NCBI GenBank assembly: GCA_005402585.1
Contig: BIFP01000008.1
Location: 248,001 to 312,000 of the forward strand
Origin: Micromonosporaceae bacterium KJ-029
GTDB taxonomy: Bacteria; Actinomycetota; Actinomycetes; Mycobacteriales; Micromonosporaceae
Length of the DNA: 64,000 nt
Reading direction: 5' to 3'
Below, piece by piece: positions 24,196 to 31,795 of this stretch. The translations under genes and the position numbers were made by a program. Under the pieces are notes generated by a model that did not search any database, was not told the DNA's origin, and was given only the letters and a program-made list of their open reading frames with translations. Each line of letters begins with the position of its first letter. Positions within the stretch are counted from its first letter, which is position 1.

Positions 24196-24745
24196 GGTCG
24201 GTCCCCTTCGGATAGCAGGCCACGGCGAGCTTGAAGGCGTCACCTTCGGCGCCGCCGTAGCGGGTGAACAGGTCCTGCAGTGCGGACTGCAGGTCGTGCA
24301 GGAATTCCTGCCGGCGGTCGGCCGGCACTCGGATCTCGCCGGAGACACCGATCGAGGGCAGCTCGTTGGCGGTGCGGTCCAGCGCGGCGACGTCGGCCTG
24401 GACCTCCTCCATCAGGTCGAGCAGGTAGCCCAGGCTCAGCTCGTCGCGGGCCCGGCGCAGCCCGATCCGCCCGACGAGGCGGGGCGAGAGCCAGTACGAC
24501 CGGGCGACAGCCTGGTAGATGCCCTCGGTGATGCCGCGGACCTTGCGCTGGTCGACCTGCTCGACCAGCCCGGCCGCGACGAGTTGTTTGACGTGGTAGT
24601 AGACGCGTTGCGGCGTCTGCTCCAGCCGGGCGGCCACCTCGGTGCAGGTGCGCGGCTCGGCCAGCTGCCGCAGGATCTCGACGCGCTGCGGCTTCAGCAG
24701 CACCTCGGCCTGCTCGATCTGTTCCAGGTACAGGACGTCTCTCAT
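24188..24745 (-). CDS. ArsR-like winged-helix regulator
   Basis: A 185-residue regulator with an N-terminal winged helix: EVLLKPQRVEILRQLAEPRTCTEVAARLEQTPQRVYYHVKQLVAAGLVEQVDQRKVRGITEGIY. It has a longer C-terminal helical part (LDLMEEVQADVAALDRTANELP) than the classic metal-sensing ArsR proteins and no metal-binding Cys motif, so it is one of the ArsR-like regulators of AHSA1 genes. The ATG at 24745 lies 12 bases from the perfect palindrome TTTGTACGTACAAA, a probable operator for autorepression. Confidence 0.88.
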   Translation of the reverse strand: MRDVLYLEQIEQAEVLLKPQRVEILRQLAEPRTCTEVAARLEQTPQRVYYHVKQLVAAGLVEQVDQRKVRGITEGIYQAVARSYWLSPRLVGRIGLRRARDELSLGYLLDLMEEVQADVAALDRTANELPSIGVSGEIRVPADRRQEFLHDLQSALQDLFTRYGGAEGDAFKLAVACYPKGTDRD

Positions 24746-24756
24746 GGCAAAATCAG

Positions 24757-24770
24757 TTTGTACGTACAAA
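24757..24770. promoter_or_regulatory. Perfect 14-bp palindrome, likely ArsR-type operator
   Basis: TTTGTACGTACAAA is fully symmetrical and lies 12 bases upstream of the regulator start, in an AT-rich patch that is unusual in this DNA. Binding of the regulator dimer would cover the promoter. Confidence 0.7.
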
Positions 24771-24790
24771 ACTTCTTTGTCAATAGGAAC

Positions 24791-24829
24791 GACGAAAGCC
24801 GCGCCGGTCGATCCGGCGCGGCCTTCGTC
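24791..24829 (-). terminator. Terminator hairpin after tmsB-like gene
   Basis: GCCGCGCCGG (24798-24807) pairs perfectly with CCGGCGCGGC (24813-24822) over a 5-base loop. GACGAA/TTCGTC extends the stem across one mismatch. It lies 21 bases downstream of the methyltransferase stop on the minus strand, and the bases after it include TTTCGTCGTT. Confidence 0.8.
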
Positions 24830-24850
24830 AGCCGGTCAGGGTCGTGCCGA

Positions 24851-26194
24851 TCAGGGCAGCCAGTCCGGGCGCAGCGGGTACCCACTCGCCGCGTCCGGGC
24901 CGTTGCGCGTCGCCAGGACCTGGTGCAGCTGGATGCCGTTGCGCTCGAACGCCAGCCGCGAGCCGGCCATGTAGAGCCCCCACACCCGGGCCTTGCCCAC
25001 GCCCACCTCGGAGACGCAGAAGTCCCAGTGCTCCACCAGGTTGCGGCACCAGGCCGCCAGCGTCAGCGCGTAGTGCCGGCGCAGGTTCTCCTCGTGGTGC
25101 ACCTCCAGCCCCGCGTCATGGATCTCGCTGATCACCCGCCCCGGCCCGGCCAGCTCGCCGTCCGGAAAGACGTACCGGTCGATGAACGCGCCCGAGCGGT
25201 GCGGCGCCTGGTTGTCCGCCCGGGTGATGCAGTGGTTGAGCAGGCGCCCCTCCGGGCGTAACCGGTCGCGCAGGAACCCGAAGTACGCCGGGTAGTTGCG
25301 TACCCCGATGTGCTCGGTCAACCCGATCGAGGAGATCGCGTCGAACTGCTCCCACGGCGCGTCGCGGTAGTCCAGGTGCCGCACCTCGGCCAGCCCGGTC
25401 AACCCCTCGCGCTCGATCACGGCCTGCGCCCACTGCGCCTGTTCCTGGGACAGGGTCACCCCGAACGCCTTGACGCCGTACTCCCGGGCGGCGTGCCGCA
25501 CCATCCCGCCCCAACCGCAGCCCACGTCCAGCAGCCGCATCCCCGGCCGCAGCGCGAGCTTGCCCGCGACCAGGTCGTACTTGGCCGCCTGCGCCTCCTC
25601 CAGGGTGTCATCCGGATTGCGGAACACCGCGCAGGTGTACGTCATCGACGGGCCGAGCACCTTCTCGTAGAACGCGTTCGACACGTCGTAGTGGTGCGAG
25701 ATGGCGGTGCTGTCGCGGAATCGCGAGTGCCGCAACCCGCCCACGATCCGCTTCCACCGCGGCTGCGCCTCCTGCGGCGGCGCCGGTGGCGGCATCAGCC
25801 GCTCCCAGCCCAGCCCCCGCACCAGCGCCAGCCCCTCGGCCAGCGCCGGTGCCCGCAGCCGCAGCTCGTCCTTGAGCACCCGCAACGCCTCGTACGGGTC
25901 GCCCGGGTGCACACCCTCCAGCGCCAGGTCACCGCTGACGTACGCGCGCGCCATGCCCAGGTCGCCCGGGGCGGTGAGCAGGTACGACAGCCCTCGTTCG
26001 GATCGGATCGACAGGGTGATGCCGGCGTCGGCCGGCCCGATGGCGCTGCCGTCGTACGCGGTGACGCGTACCGGCAGCGGGCCGGTGGTCAACGTGCGGA
26101 CGACGTCCGCCACGGTCGGCCCACGCCGCCCGCCCCCCGGCGGCGGCGTGGCGGAAGCGCCTGCCGCTCCCTGGTCTCGGTCGGTAAGGCTCAT
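24851..26194 (-). CDS. tmsB: Cyclopropane-fatty-acid synthase-like methyltransferase (TmsB type)
   Basis: The 447-residue protein (ATG 26194) has an N-terminal lipid-binding region and a class I methyltransferase domain with the SAM motif LLDVGCGWGG at residues 221-230. SHHYDVSNAFY (166-176) is the substrate/bicarbonate region of CFA synthases. The gene lies directly downstream of a DHCR24-like flavoprotein gene. In actinobacteria this pair (TmsB/TmsA, also BfaB/BfaA) makes 10-methyl-branched fatty acids such as tuberculostearic acid: the methyltransferase adds a methylene group to a C9-C10 double bond in a phospholipid, then the flavoprotein reduces it. The pairing makes this more likely than plain cyclopropane synthesis. 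Its start lies inside an 80-bp tandem repeat, so its ribosome site is repeated. Confidence 0.8.
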   Translation of the reverse strand: MSLTDRDQGAAGASATPPPGGGRRGPTVADVVRTLTTGPLPVRVTAYDGSAIGPADAGITLSIRSERGLSYLLTAPGDLGMARAYVSGDLALEGVHPGDPYEALRVLKDELRLRAPALAEGLALVRGLGWERLMPPPAPPQEAQPRWKRIVGGLRHSRFRDSTAISHHYDVSNAFYEKVLGPSMTYTCAVFRNPDDTLEEAQAAKYDLVAGKLALRPGMRLLDVGCGWGGMVRHAAREYGVKAFGVTLSQEQAQWAQAVIEREGLTGLAEVRHLDYRDAPWEQFDAISSIGLTEHIGVRNYPAYFGFLRDRLRPEGRLLNHCITRADNQAPHRSGAFIDRYVFPDGELAGPGRVISEIHDAGLEVHHEENLRRHYALTLAAWCRNLVEHWDFCVSEVGVGKARVWGLYMAGSRLAFERNGIQLHQVLATRNGPDAASGYPLRPDWLP

Positions 26195-26350
26195 GACGGC
26201 ACTCCGCTTCGCTCCATGCCGCCATGAGGCACATTCGCGCTGAGCCTGATGATTCGCTCGCTCCGCTCGCTCATGACGGCACTCCGCTTCGCTCCATGCC
26301 GCCATGAGGCACATTCGCGCTGAGCCTGATGATTCGCTCGCTCCGCTCGC
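26191..26350 (-). repeat. Perfect 80-bp tandem duplication between tmsA and tmsB
   Basis: 26191-26270 and 26271-26350 are identical. The first five bases of a third unit (TCATG) overlap the stop of the flavoprotein gene at 26351. Each unit contains GAGCGAGCGGAGCGAGCG on the minus strand and a further copy of the start-like ATG, so the flavoprotein-methyltransferase spacing was lengthened by one unit. Replication slippage or unequal exchange is the likely cause. Confidence 0.95.
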
Positions 26351-27733
26351 TCATGCTCGTGCTACCGCTTTCTCGTACAGTCCGGTCAGCCGATGCTCCG
26401 GGTCGTACCGGTCCCGCACGGCGCGCCACGTCTCGCCGCCGTAGAGCCGGTCGAACGAATCCCGGTCGTAGTACGCGTCGGAGTAGAGCGACTTGTGCCC
26501 GCCCGCCTCCGACACCGCGCGCTCGATCTGCCGGTTGACGTCGCCGTCGGCGCCGCCGTCGGCGATCGGCACGCTCCCCCAGAACCCGATGTTGACGTAG
26601 TCCTGCCCCGGCCGCAGCGGATACAGCGGCCAGGACCGGGCCGATCCCGCGCCCGCCGGCTCGCGCAGCCGCAGCGGGCACAACCACACCGGCGTCATCT
26701 TGACCGTACGGGCGAACCAGTGCAGGAACTCCGCGGTCCGCTCCAGCGGGACCTCCACGTCCTGCACCACCCGCTCCCGCGCCGGCTGGCCACGCCACCG
26801 GTCGATCCGGGCGGCCACCTGGTGCCGGTGTTCCAGGCGCACGATGCGGTGGTAGACGTCGCTGCGCCGCCACCGCGCCGGCCACAACCGTCGCAGCACC
26901 GGGTGCTGCGCGCCGAACGCCGCCGAGCACCAGAACCAGTCGGTGTCCCAGCGCCACAGGTAGTCGTGGCTGGTCAGCGCATCGTGCGGGCGTCGGCGCA
27001 GCGACCGGTAGTAGATGTCCTGTCCGGTGTAGTCGGACACCTCCGCCACGTCGTCGGTGAAGGTCGCCAGCACGAGGTACGCCTCGCCGGGGCTGAACAT
27101 CACCCCGTCCATCGCGTCGACGCTCTCGCCGGCCCAGGAACGGGTGGCGGCGATCTCGCCGACCGCGTCGGTCAGCTCGGTCAGGTTGGTGAACCGCAGG
27201 TTGCGCAGCGCCACGTACCGGCGGACCGGCTGCAGCTCGATGCGCAGCCGGGTGGCGTAGCCGAGGCTGCCCAGCGAGTTGGGGAACGCGGCGAACAGGT
27301 CGGCGTACTCACCCTGCGGCCGGGCGGTGACCAGCTCTCCGGCACCGGTGAGGATGTCCAGTTCGGTCACCGACTCGTGCGGCAGTCCGTTGCGGAACGA
27401 GGTCGACTCGATGCCCAGCCCGGTCACCGCCCCACCCAGGGTGATGGTGCGCAACTGCGGCACCACCAGCGGCATCAGTCCGTGCGGCAGGGTCGCGTCG
27501 ACCAGCCGTTCGTAGGTGCACATGCCCTGCACGTCGGCGGTGCGGGCGACGGGGTCGACGCCCAGCACTCCACCGAGCCCGCTGACGTCGAGCCCCGTGG
27601 TGCGGGGGGCGCTGCGCGGGCGGAACAGGTTCGAGGTGCGTTTGGCCAGCCGCACCGGCTGGCCCGGCGGCACCGCCTCGTACGACCGTCGCAGCTGGGC
27701 CACCGCCAGGTCATGATCACGCACGGCGTGCAT
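26351..27733 (-). CDS. tmsA: FAD-linked oxidoreductase, DHCR24-like (TmsA type)
   Basis: The 460-residue protein starts at ATG 27733. It has the FAD_binding_4 domain of the vanillyl-alcohol-oxidase/DHCR24 group: RPRSAPRTTGLDVSGLGGVLGVDPVARTADVQGMCTYERLVDATLPHGLMPLVVP, then TLGGAVTGLGIESTSFRNGLPHESV, where the first Gly-rich part binds the diphosphate. The remaining half has DIYYRSLRRRP and a C-terminal YSDAYYDRDSFDRLYGG. As the partner of the methyltransferase it should reduce 10-methylene to 10-methyl acyl chains. TACAGT ends six bases before the ATG, suggesting a leaderless mRNA. The two genes are separated by the tandem repeat. Confidence 0.8.
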   Translation of the reverse strand: MHAVRDHDLAVAQLRRSYEAVPPGQPVRLAKRTSNLFRPRSAPRTTGLDVSGLGGVLGVDPVARTADVQGMCTYERLVDATLPHGLMPLVVPQLRTITLGGAVTGLGIESTSFRNGLPHESVTELDILTGAGELVTARPQGEYADLFAAFPNSLGSLGYATRLRIELQPVRRYVALRNLRFTNLTELTDAVGEIAATRSWAGESVDAMDGVMFSPGEAYLVLATFTDDVAEVSDYTGQDIYYRSLRRRPHDALTSHDYLWRWDTDWFWCSAAFGAQHPVLRRLWPARWRRSDVYHRIVRLEHRHQVAARIDRWRGQPARERVVQDVEVPLERTAEFLHWFARTVKMTPVWLCPLRLREPAGAGSARSWPLYPLRPGQDYVNIGFWGSVPIADGGADGDVNRQIERAVSEAGGHKSLYSDAYYDRDSFDRLYGGETWRAVRDRYDPEHRLTGLYEKAVARA

Positions 27734-27835
27734 GGGATCACTGTACGCGCCACCGGCGACAGCGACTGGTATGTCCACGGGAGACGTTTCGCACCTCGGT
27801 TGGTACGGCACACACGTCGGATTAGCGTGGGAGCC

Positions 27836-28120
<285 letters not shown>

Positions 28121-28177
28121 ATCACCGCCGCCGGGGGCGGCTGGTCCGGACCGGCCGGCGTGGGCCAGGATGCCGGC

Positions 28178-28876
28178 ATGTCGGAAATCGATGGATCGGG
28201 CACCGTCTACGGCGCCCGCCGTACCGGCCTGCCCCGCGACCCGCTGCTGCGCGCGGCGCTGGCGGTCGGGCTGGTCGGCGTCCTGGTCGGGGTGCTGTTC
28301 GCCACCGGGTTGCTTGGTGGCGGCGACCCGTCGCCGGCCTCGACCACGGCCGTGGGCAGTCCGACCCCGGCCGAGCCGAGCCCGACCGAGGAGGAACCGC
28401 CACCCACCACGGAGGCGCCTGAGCCCACGCCCTCGGCCACACCCACCGCCGGTCCCGACACCGTCGCCGGCCCGAAGGTGTTCCGCGGTGTCGGCTCGGG
28501 CCTGTGCCTCGCTCTCGACGGCGCCGGCGAGCGGGCCGTCGCCGAGTTGGCCGGGTGCACCGGCGGGCCGGAACAGCAGTGGGTGGTCAACCTGTTCGGC
28601 CCGGACGCGGTGACGCTGACCAACGCCGCGCACAACCAGTGCCTCGACGTCGAGGGTGGCAGCGGCGACGACGGCGCCCGGTTGCTGCAGTTCGGCTGCC
28701 ACGGCGCGGGCAACCAGCAGTGGCGGCTGCAGCCGGTCGGCGACGGGACGACGCTGCTGGTCGCCGTGCACAGCGGCAAGTGCGCGCAGGTACACGACGG
28801 CGGCAGCGCGGCCGGCGACGACGTCACTCAGGCCCCGTGCGATGGCAACCCGGCCCAGCGCTGGACGCTCCAGTGA
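28178..28876 (+). CDS. Membrane-anchored ricin-type beta-trefoil lectin
   Basis: The 232-residue protein has a short cytoplasmic N-terminus (MSEIDGSGTVYGARRTG), one membrane helix (about 27-47), a Pro/Thr/Ser/Glu-rich spacer and a beta-trefoil of about 135 residues with three repeats ending in QQWVV, QQWRLQP and QRWTLQ. The QxW motif is the signature of ricin B lectin domains, which bind sugars such as galactose or xylan. It probably displays the lectin outside the membrane. AGGA lies seven bases upstream of ATG 28178. No enzyme domain is fused to it. Confidence 0.87.
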   Translation: MSEIDGSGTVYGARRTGLPRDPLLRAALAVGLVGVLVGVLFATGLLGGGDPSPASTTAVGSPTPAEPSPTEEEPPPTTEAPEPTPSATPTAGPDTVAGPKVFRGVGSGLCLALDGAGERAVAELAGCTGGPEQQWVVNLFGPDAVTLTNAAHNQCLDVEGGSGDDGARLLQFGCHGAGNQQWRLQPVGDGTTLLVAVHSGKCAQVHDGGSAAGDDVTQAPCDGNPAQRWTLQ

Positions 28877-28915
28877 ATCCCTGCCGCCTCGTCCCGGTGG
28901 CACCACCGGTTCTGG

Positions 28916-30268
28916 TCAGCCCCGGTAGCTCCACGCCTTCGGCCCTGCGGCGACCGGGACCGGTTCGGTGAAGGCGGTGCCACGGCGGCGCAGCAGCATC
29001 AGCGACAGCACGGCCGCCCCCACCGACAACGTCCCCGCCACGTACCAGGCCAGCGTGTACGTGCCGAGCTGGTCCCGGACCAGCCCCGCCCCGGTGGCGG
29101 CCACCGCCGCGCCGAGCTGATGCGCGGCGAACACCCAGCCGAAGACCACCGCGGCGGAGGCGCCGAAGTACTCCCGGCACAGTGCCACCGTCGGCGGCAC
29201 CGTGGCCACCCAGTCCAGCCCGTAGAAGATGATGAAGACCAGCATGCTCGGCTCGGTGGTGGCCGCGAACAGGCCGGGCAGAACCAGCAGCGACCCACCG
29301 CGCAACGCGTAGTACGCGCCGAGCAGCAGCCGGGGGTCGTACCGGTCGGTGAGCCAGCCGGAGGCGACCGTGCCGACGATGTCGAAGAGGCCGACCAGCG
29401 CCAGTAGCCCGGCCGCCGTGGTCTGCGCCATCCCGTGGTCGTGCGCGGCCGGAATGAAATGCGTACCGACCAGGCCGTTGGTGGTCGCCCCGCAGATCGC
29501 GAAGCCGGCGGCCAGCAACCAGAACGGGCGGGTACGGGCCGCCTGGGCCAGCGCGCCGACGGCGCGGGCCGCGGCACCGCCGGCCGGCCTGACCGGCGTG
29601 ACGACCTCGGTCGCGCCGTACGGGGGCAGCCCGAGGTCCGCCGGGTACTCGCGCAGCCACCGCAGCACCAGCGGTACGACCAGCAGCGCCGCTCCGGCAA
29701 CGACCAGTGCCGCCGCCCGCCAGCCGTACCGGCTCACGAGGATGGCGAGCAGCGGCAGGAAGACCAGCTGACCGGCCGCCCCGCCGGCGGTGAGCACGCC
29801 GGTGACCAGGCCGCGACGGTGCACGAACCACCGCCCGGTCACCGTCGCCACGAAGGCCAGGGCCATCGAGCCGGTGCCCAGCCCGACCAGCACGCCCCAG
29901 CAGAGCACGAGCTGCCAGCTCGCGGTCATGAACACGGTCAGCCCGCTGCCGGCGGCGACCAGCGCCAGCGCGGCGGCCACCACCCGGCGGATGCCGAACC
30001 GGTCCATCAGCGCCGCGGCGAACGGCGCGGTCAGCCCGTAGAGCAGCAGGTTCACCGAAACGGCTGCGGAGATGGTGGCCAGCGGCCAGCGGAACTCGGC
30101 ATGCAGCGGGTGCAGCAGCACCGAGGGGGTGGCCCGGAACCCGGCGGCGCCGACCAGCGCCACGAAGGCGACCGCGGCGACGATCCAGGCCGGATGCAGG
30201 CGGGCGGGTCTTTTCACCAGACGAGTCTGCGGTCCGACGATCACGCCGACGAGTGGCCGGACAGCCAT
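28916..30268 (-). CDS. MFS transporter (monocarboxylate/oxalate-type)
   Basis: About 450 residues with 12 hydrophobic helices. The segment LHPLHAEFRWPLATISAAVSVNLLLYGLTAPFAAALMDRFGIRRVV has the W-x3-R-like turn after TM1 and the DRFGxRR loop. The C-terminal half has FDIVGTVASGWLTDRYDPR. This resembles OFA/MCT-type transporters of organic anions. The start is uncertain: ATG 30268 gives the longest form, GTG 30217 is an alternative. The ATG lies 19 bases from the divergent AraC-type gene, so their promoters must overlap. The substrate is unknown. Confidence 0.82.
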   Translation of the reverse strand: MAVRPLVGVIVGPQTRLVKRPARLHPAWIVAAVAFVALVGAAGFRATPSVLLHPLHAEFRWPLATISAAVSVNLLLYGLTAPFAAALMDRFGIRRVVAAALALVAAGSGLTVFMTASWQLVLCWGVLVGLGTGSMALAFVATVTGRWFVHRRGLVTGVLTAGGAAGQLVFLPLLAILVSRYGWRAAALVVAGAALLVVPLVLRWLREYPADLGLPPYGATEVVTPVRPAGGAAARAVGALAQAARTRPFWLLAAGFAICGATTNGLVGTHFIPAAHDHGMAQTTAAGLLALVGLFDIVGTVASGWLTDRYDPRLLLGAYYALRGGSLLVLPGLFAATTEPSMLVFIIFYGLDWVATVPPTVALCREYFGASAAVVFGWVFAAHQLGAAVAATGAGLVRDQLGTYTLAWYVAGTLSVGAAVLSLMLLRRRGTAFTEPVPVAAGPKAWSYRG

Positions 30269-30287
30269 GATGCGCAATAATCGGGCC

Positions 30288-31253
30288 ATGGCTCCGCACC
30301 GCGTCGCCGTCCTCGCCCTCGACCAGGTGGTCGGCCTTGACCTGGGCACTCCCGCCCAGGTCTTCAGCACCGCCCGGGACGCCGACGACACGCACTACTA
30401 CGTTGTCGACACGTGCACGCCCGGTGCCCGGCCGGTCCGCAGCAGCGCCGGCTTCCAGGTGCTGCCCGACCATGGGCTGGAACTGTTGGACCAGGCCGAG
30501 ACGGTGATCGTGCCCGGCGTGTACGGCGACGCCACGCTCCGCTGCGACGCGATCGAGCCGGAGGTGATCGAGGCGCTGCGTGCCGCGTACGACCGGGGCG
30601 TACGGATCATGTCGATCTGCACCGGCGCGTTCGTGCTGGCCGCCGCCGGGCTGCTCGACGGCCGGCGGGCCACCACCCACTGGGCGTACGCCGACCGCTT
30701 CCGCCGGCTGCACCCGCACGTCGACCTCGACCCCGACGTGCTGTTCGTCGCCGACGACCGGGTGCTCACCTCCGCCGGTGTAGCCGCCGGGATCGACCTG
30801 TGCCTGCACGTGGTCCGCACCGACCACGGCAGCGAGGTGGCCAACCGGGCAGCGCGCCGGTGCGTGATGCCGCCGTGGCGCGACGGCGGCCAGGCCCAGT
30901 ACATCGAACGCCCGGTGCCGCAGGCACCCGAGACCAGCACCGCAACGGCGCGCGAGTGGGCACGCCGACGGCTGCACGAGCCGGTGAGCCTGCGCGACCT
31001 GGCCGGGCAGGCCCGGATGAGCGTCCGCACGTTCACCCGGCGGTTCCGGGCGGAGACCGGGCTCAGCCCGGCCCAGTGGCTGCTGCACGAACGCACCGAC
31101 CACGCCCGGCTGCTGCTGGAGAGCACCGACCTCAGCATCGACCAGATCGCCCGCCGCAGCGGCTTCGGCACCACCGCCGCCCTGCGTCAGCAGCTGCACC
31201 TGCGCATCGGCGTCGCCCCGTCCGCATACCGCCGAGCCTTCCGCCGCGGATGA
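30288..31253 (+). CDS. GlxA-type AraC regulator with DJ-1/PfpI domain
   Basis: The 321-residue protein has an N-terminal DJ-1/PfpI-like domain with the nucleophile-elbow-like SICTGAF (Cys111), and a C-terminal AraC domain (about residues 220-321): ARRRLHEPVSLRDLAGQARMSVRTFTRRFRAETGLSPAQWLLHERTDHARLLLESTDLSIDQIARRSGFGTTAALRQQL. GlxA-type regulators respond to small metabolites and often control neighbouring genes. An AATAAT box (30276-30281) ends six bases before the ATG and no ribosome site is present, so the mRNA is probably leaderless. It likely controls the divergent MFS gene. A dispersed repeat starts directly after its stop. Confidence 0.92.
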   Translation: MAPHRVAVLALDQVVGLDLGTPAQVFSTARDADDTHYYVVDTCTPGARPVRSSAGFQVLPDHGLELLDQAETVIVPGVYGDATLRCDAIEPEVIEALRAAYDRGVRIMSICTGAFVLAAAGLLDGRRATTHWAYADRFRRLHPHVDLDPDVLFVADDRVLTSAGVAAGIDLCLHVVRTDHGSEVANRAARRCVMPPWRDGGQAQYIERPVPQAPETSTATAREWARRRLHEPVSLRDLAGQARMSVRTFTRRFRAETGLSPAQWLLHERTDHARLLLESTDLSIDQIARRSGFGTTAALRQQLHLRIGVAPSAYRRAFRRG

Positions 31254-31308
31254 AAGGAAGGGCCCCTTATTAACGTCTGCGGTATAGGAAGGGCCCCCTG
31301 TTAACACC
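31254..31308 (+). repeat. Dispersed GGGGCCCC-type repeat, copy A
   Basis: Starts at the base after the AraC-type stop. It consists of two related modules, AAGGAAGGGCCCC...TTAAC and AGGAAGGGCCCCC...TTAAC, joined by a GTCTGCGGTAT linker. The same two-module layout is found at 34179-34234, 50982-51035 and, inverted, at 56953-57009. Confidence 0.9.
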
Positions 31309-31318
31309 AGCTACCGGA

Positions 31319-31786
31319 TCAGCCCGAGGTACGCAGCGCCCGCAGCTCGGCCAGGTGGCGGGGCAGGTGGACGCGGGTGTGCAGGTCGATGGTGCGCCCC
31401 CAGGGCACTGGTTCGTCGATGACCAGCTCGAAGCCCTCGCGCAGGTGTGTCTCGACCGTGGTGTCCGCCGCCAGCCCGAGCCGGGCCACCAGCTCGACCA
31501 GCCGGCCGCTGGTCTGCCGCAGCCGGTCGGCCAGCCCGTCGAGGCCACCGCACTCGGCGGACAGCGCGTCCAGCTCCGGCCGGTGGACCTCCTCCAGGTC
31601 GTAGAAGGCGTACGTCGACCCGGCGAGCACCGCCTCGGTGGCCTCGCTCATCAGCTCGTCGCTGGCGACCAGGTGCGCGACGATCTGCTCGGCGCTGTAC
31701 CGCCCGGGTGGCGGCGGCCCGAACCCGCCCGCGTCGACCTCGGCCAGCACCGCGTCGTACGCCTGCCGCAGCCCGTCGACCTCCAC
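31319..31786 (-). CDS. DinB/maleylpyruvate isomerase-like small protein
   Basis: A 155-residue helical protein. The segment ALVEVDAGGFGPPPPGRYSAEQIVAHLVASDELMSEAT (RYSAEQIVAHL..SDE) resembles the first helices of DinB-like four-helix bundles, and the C-terminal LHTRVHLPRHLAELRAL resembles the last helix with the conserved His region. Such proteins include mycothiol- or bacillithiol-dependent transferases and maleylpyruvate isomerases. Metal ligands cannot be assigned with certainty. It ends 10 bases from the dispersed repeat, and its start is 8 bases from the stop of the VWA gene, in the same direction, suggesting one operon. Confidence 0.6.
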   Translation of the reverse strand: MEVDGLRQAYDAVLAEVDAGGFGPPPPGRYSAEQIVAHLVASDELMSEATEAVLAGSTYAFYDLEEVHRPELDALSAECGGLDGLADRLRQTSGRLVELVARLGLAADTTVETHLREGFELVIDEPVPWGRTIDLHTRVHLPRHLAELRALRTSG

Positions 31787-31795
31787 CCGCCGAGC

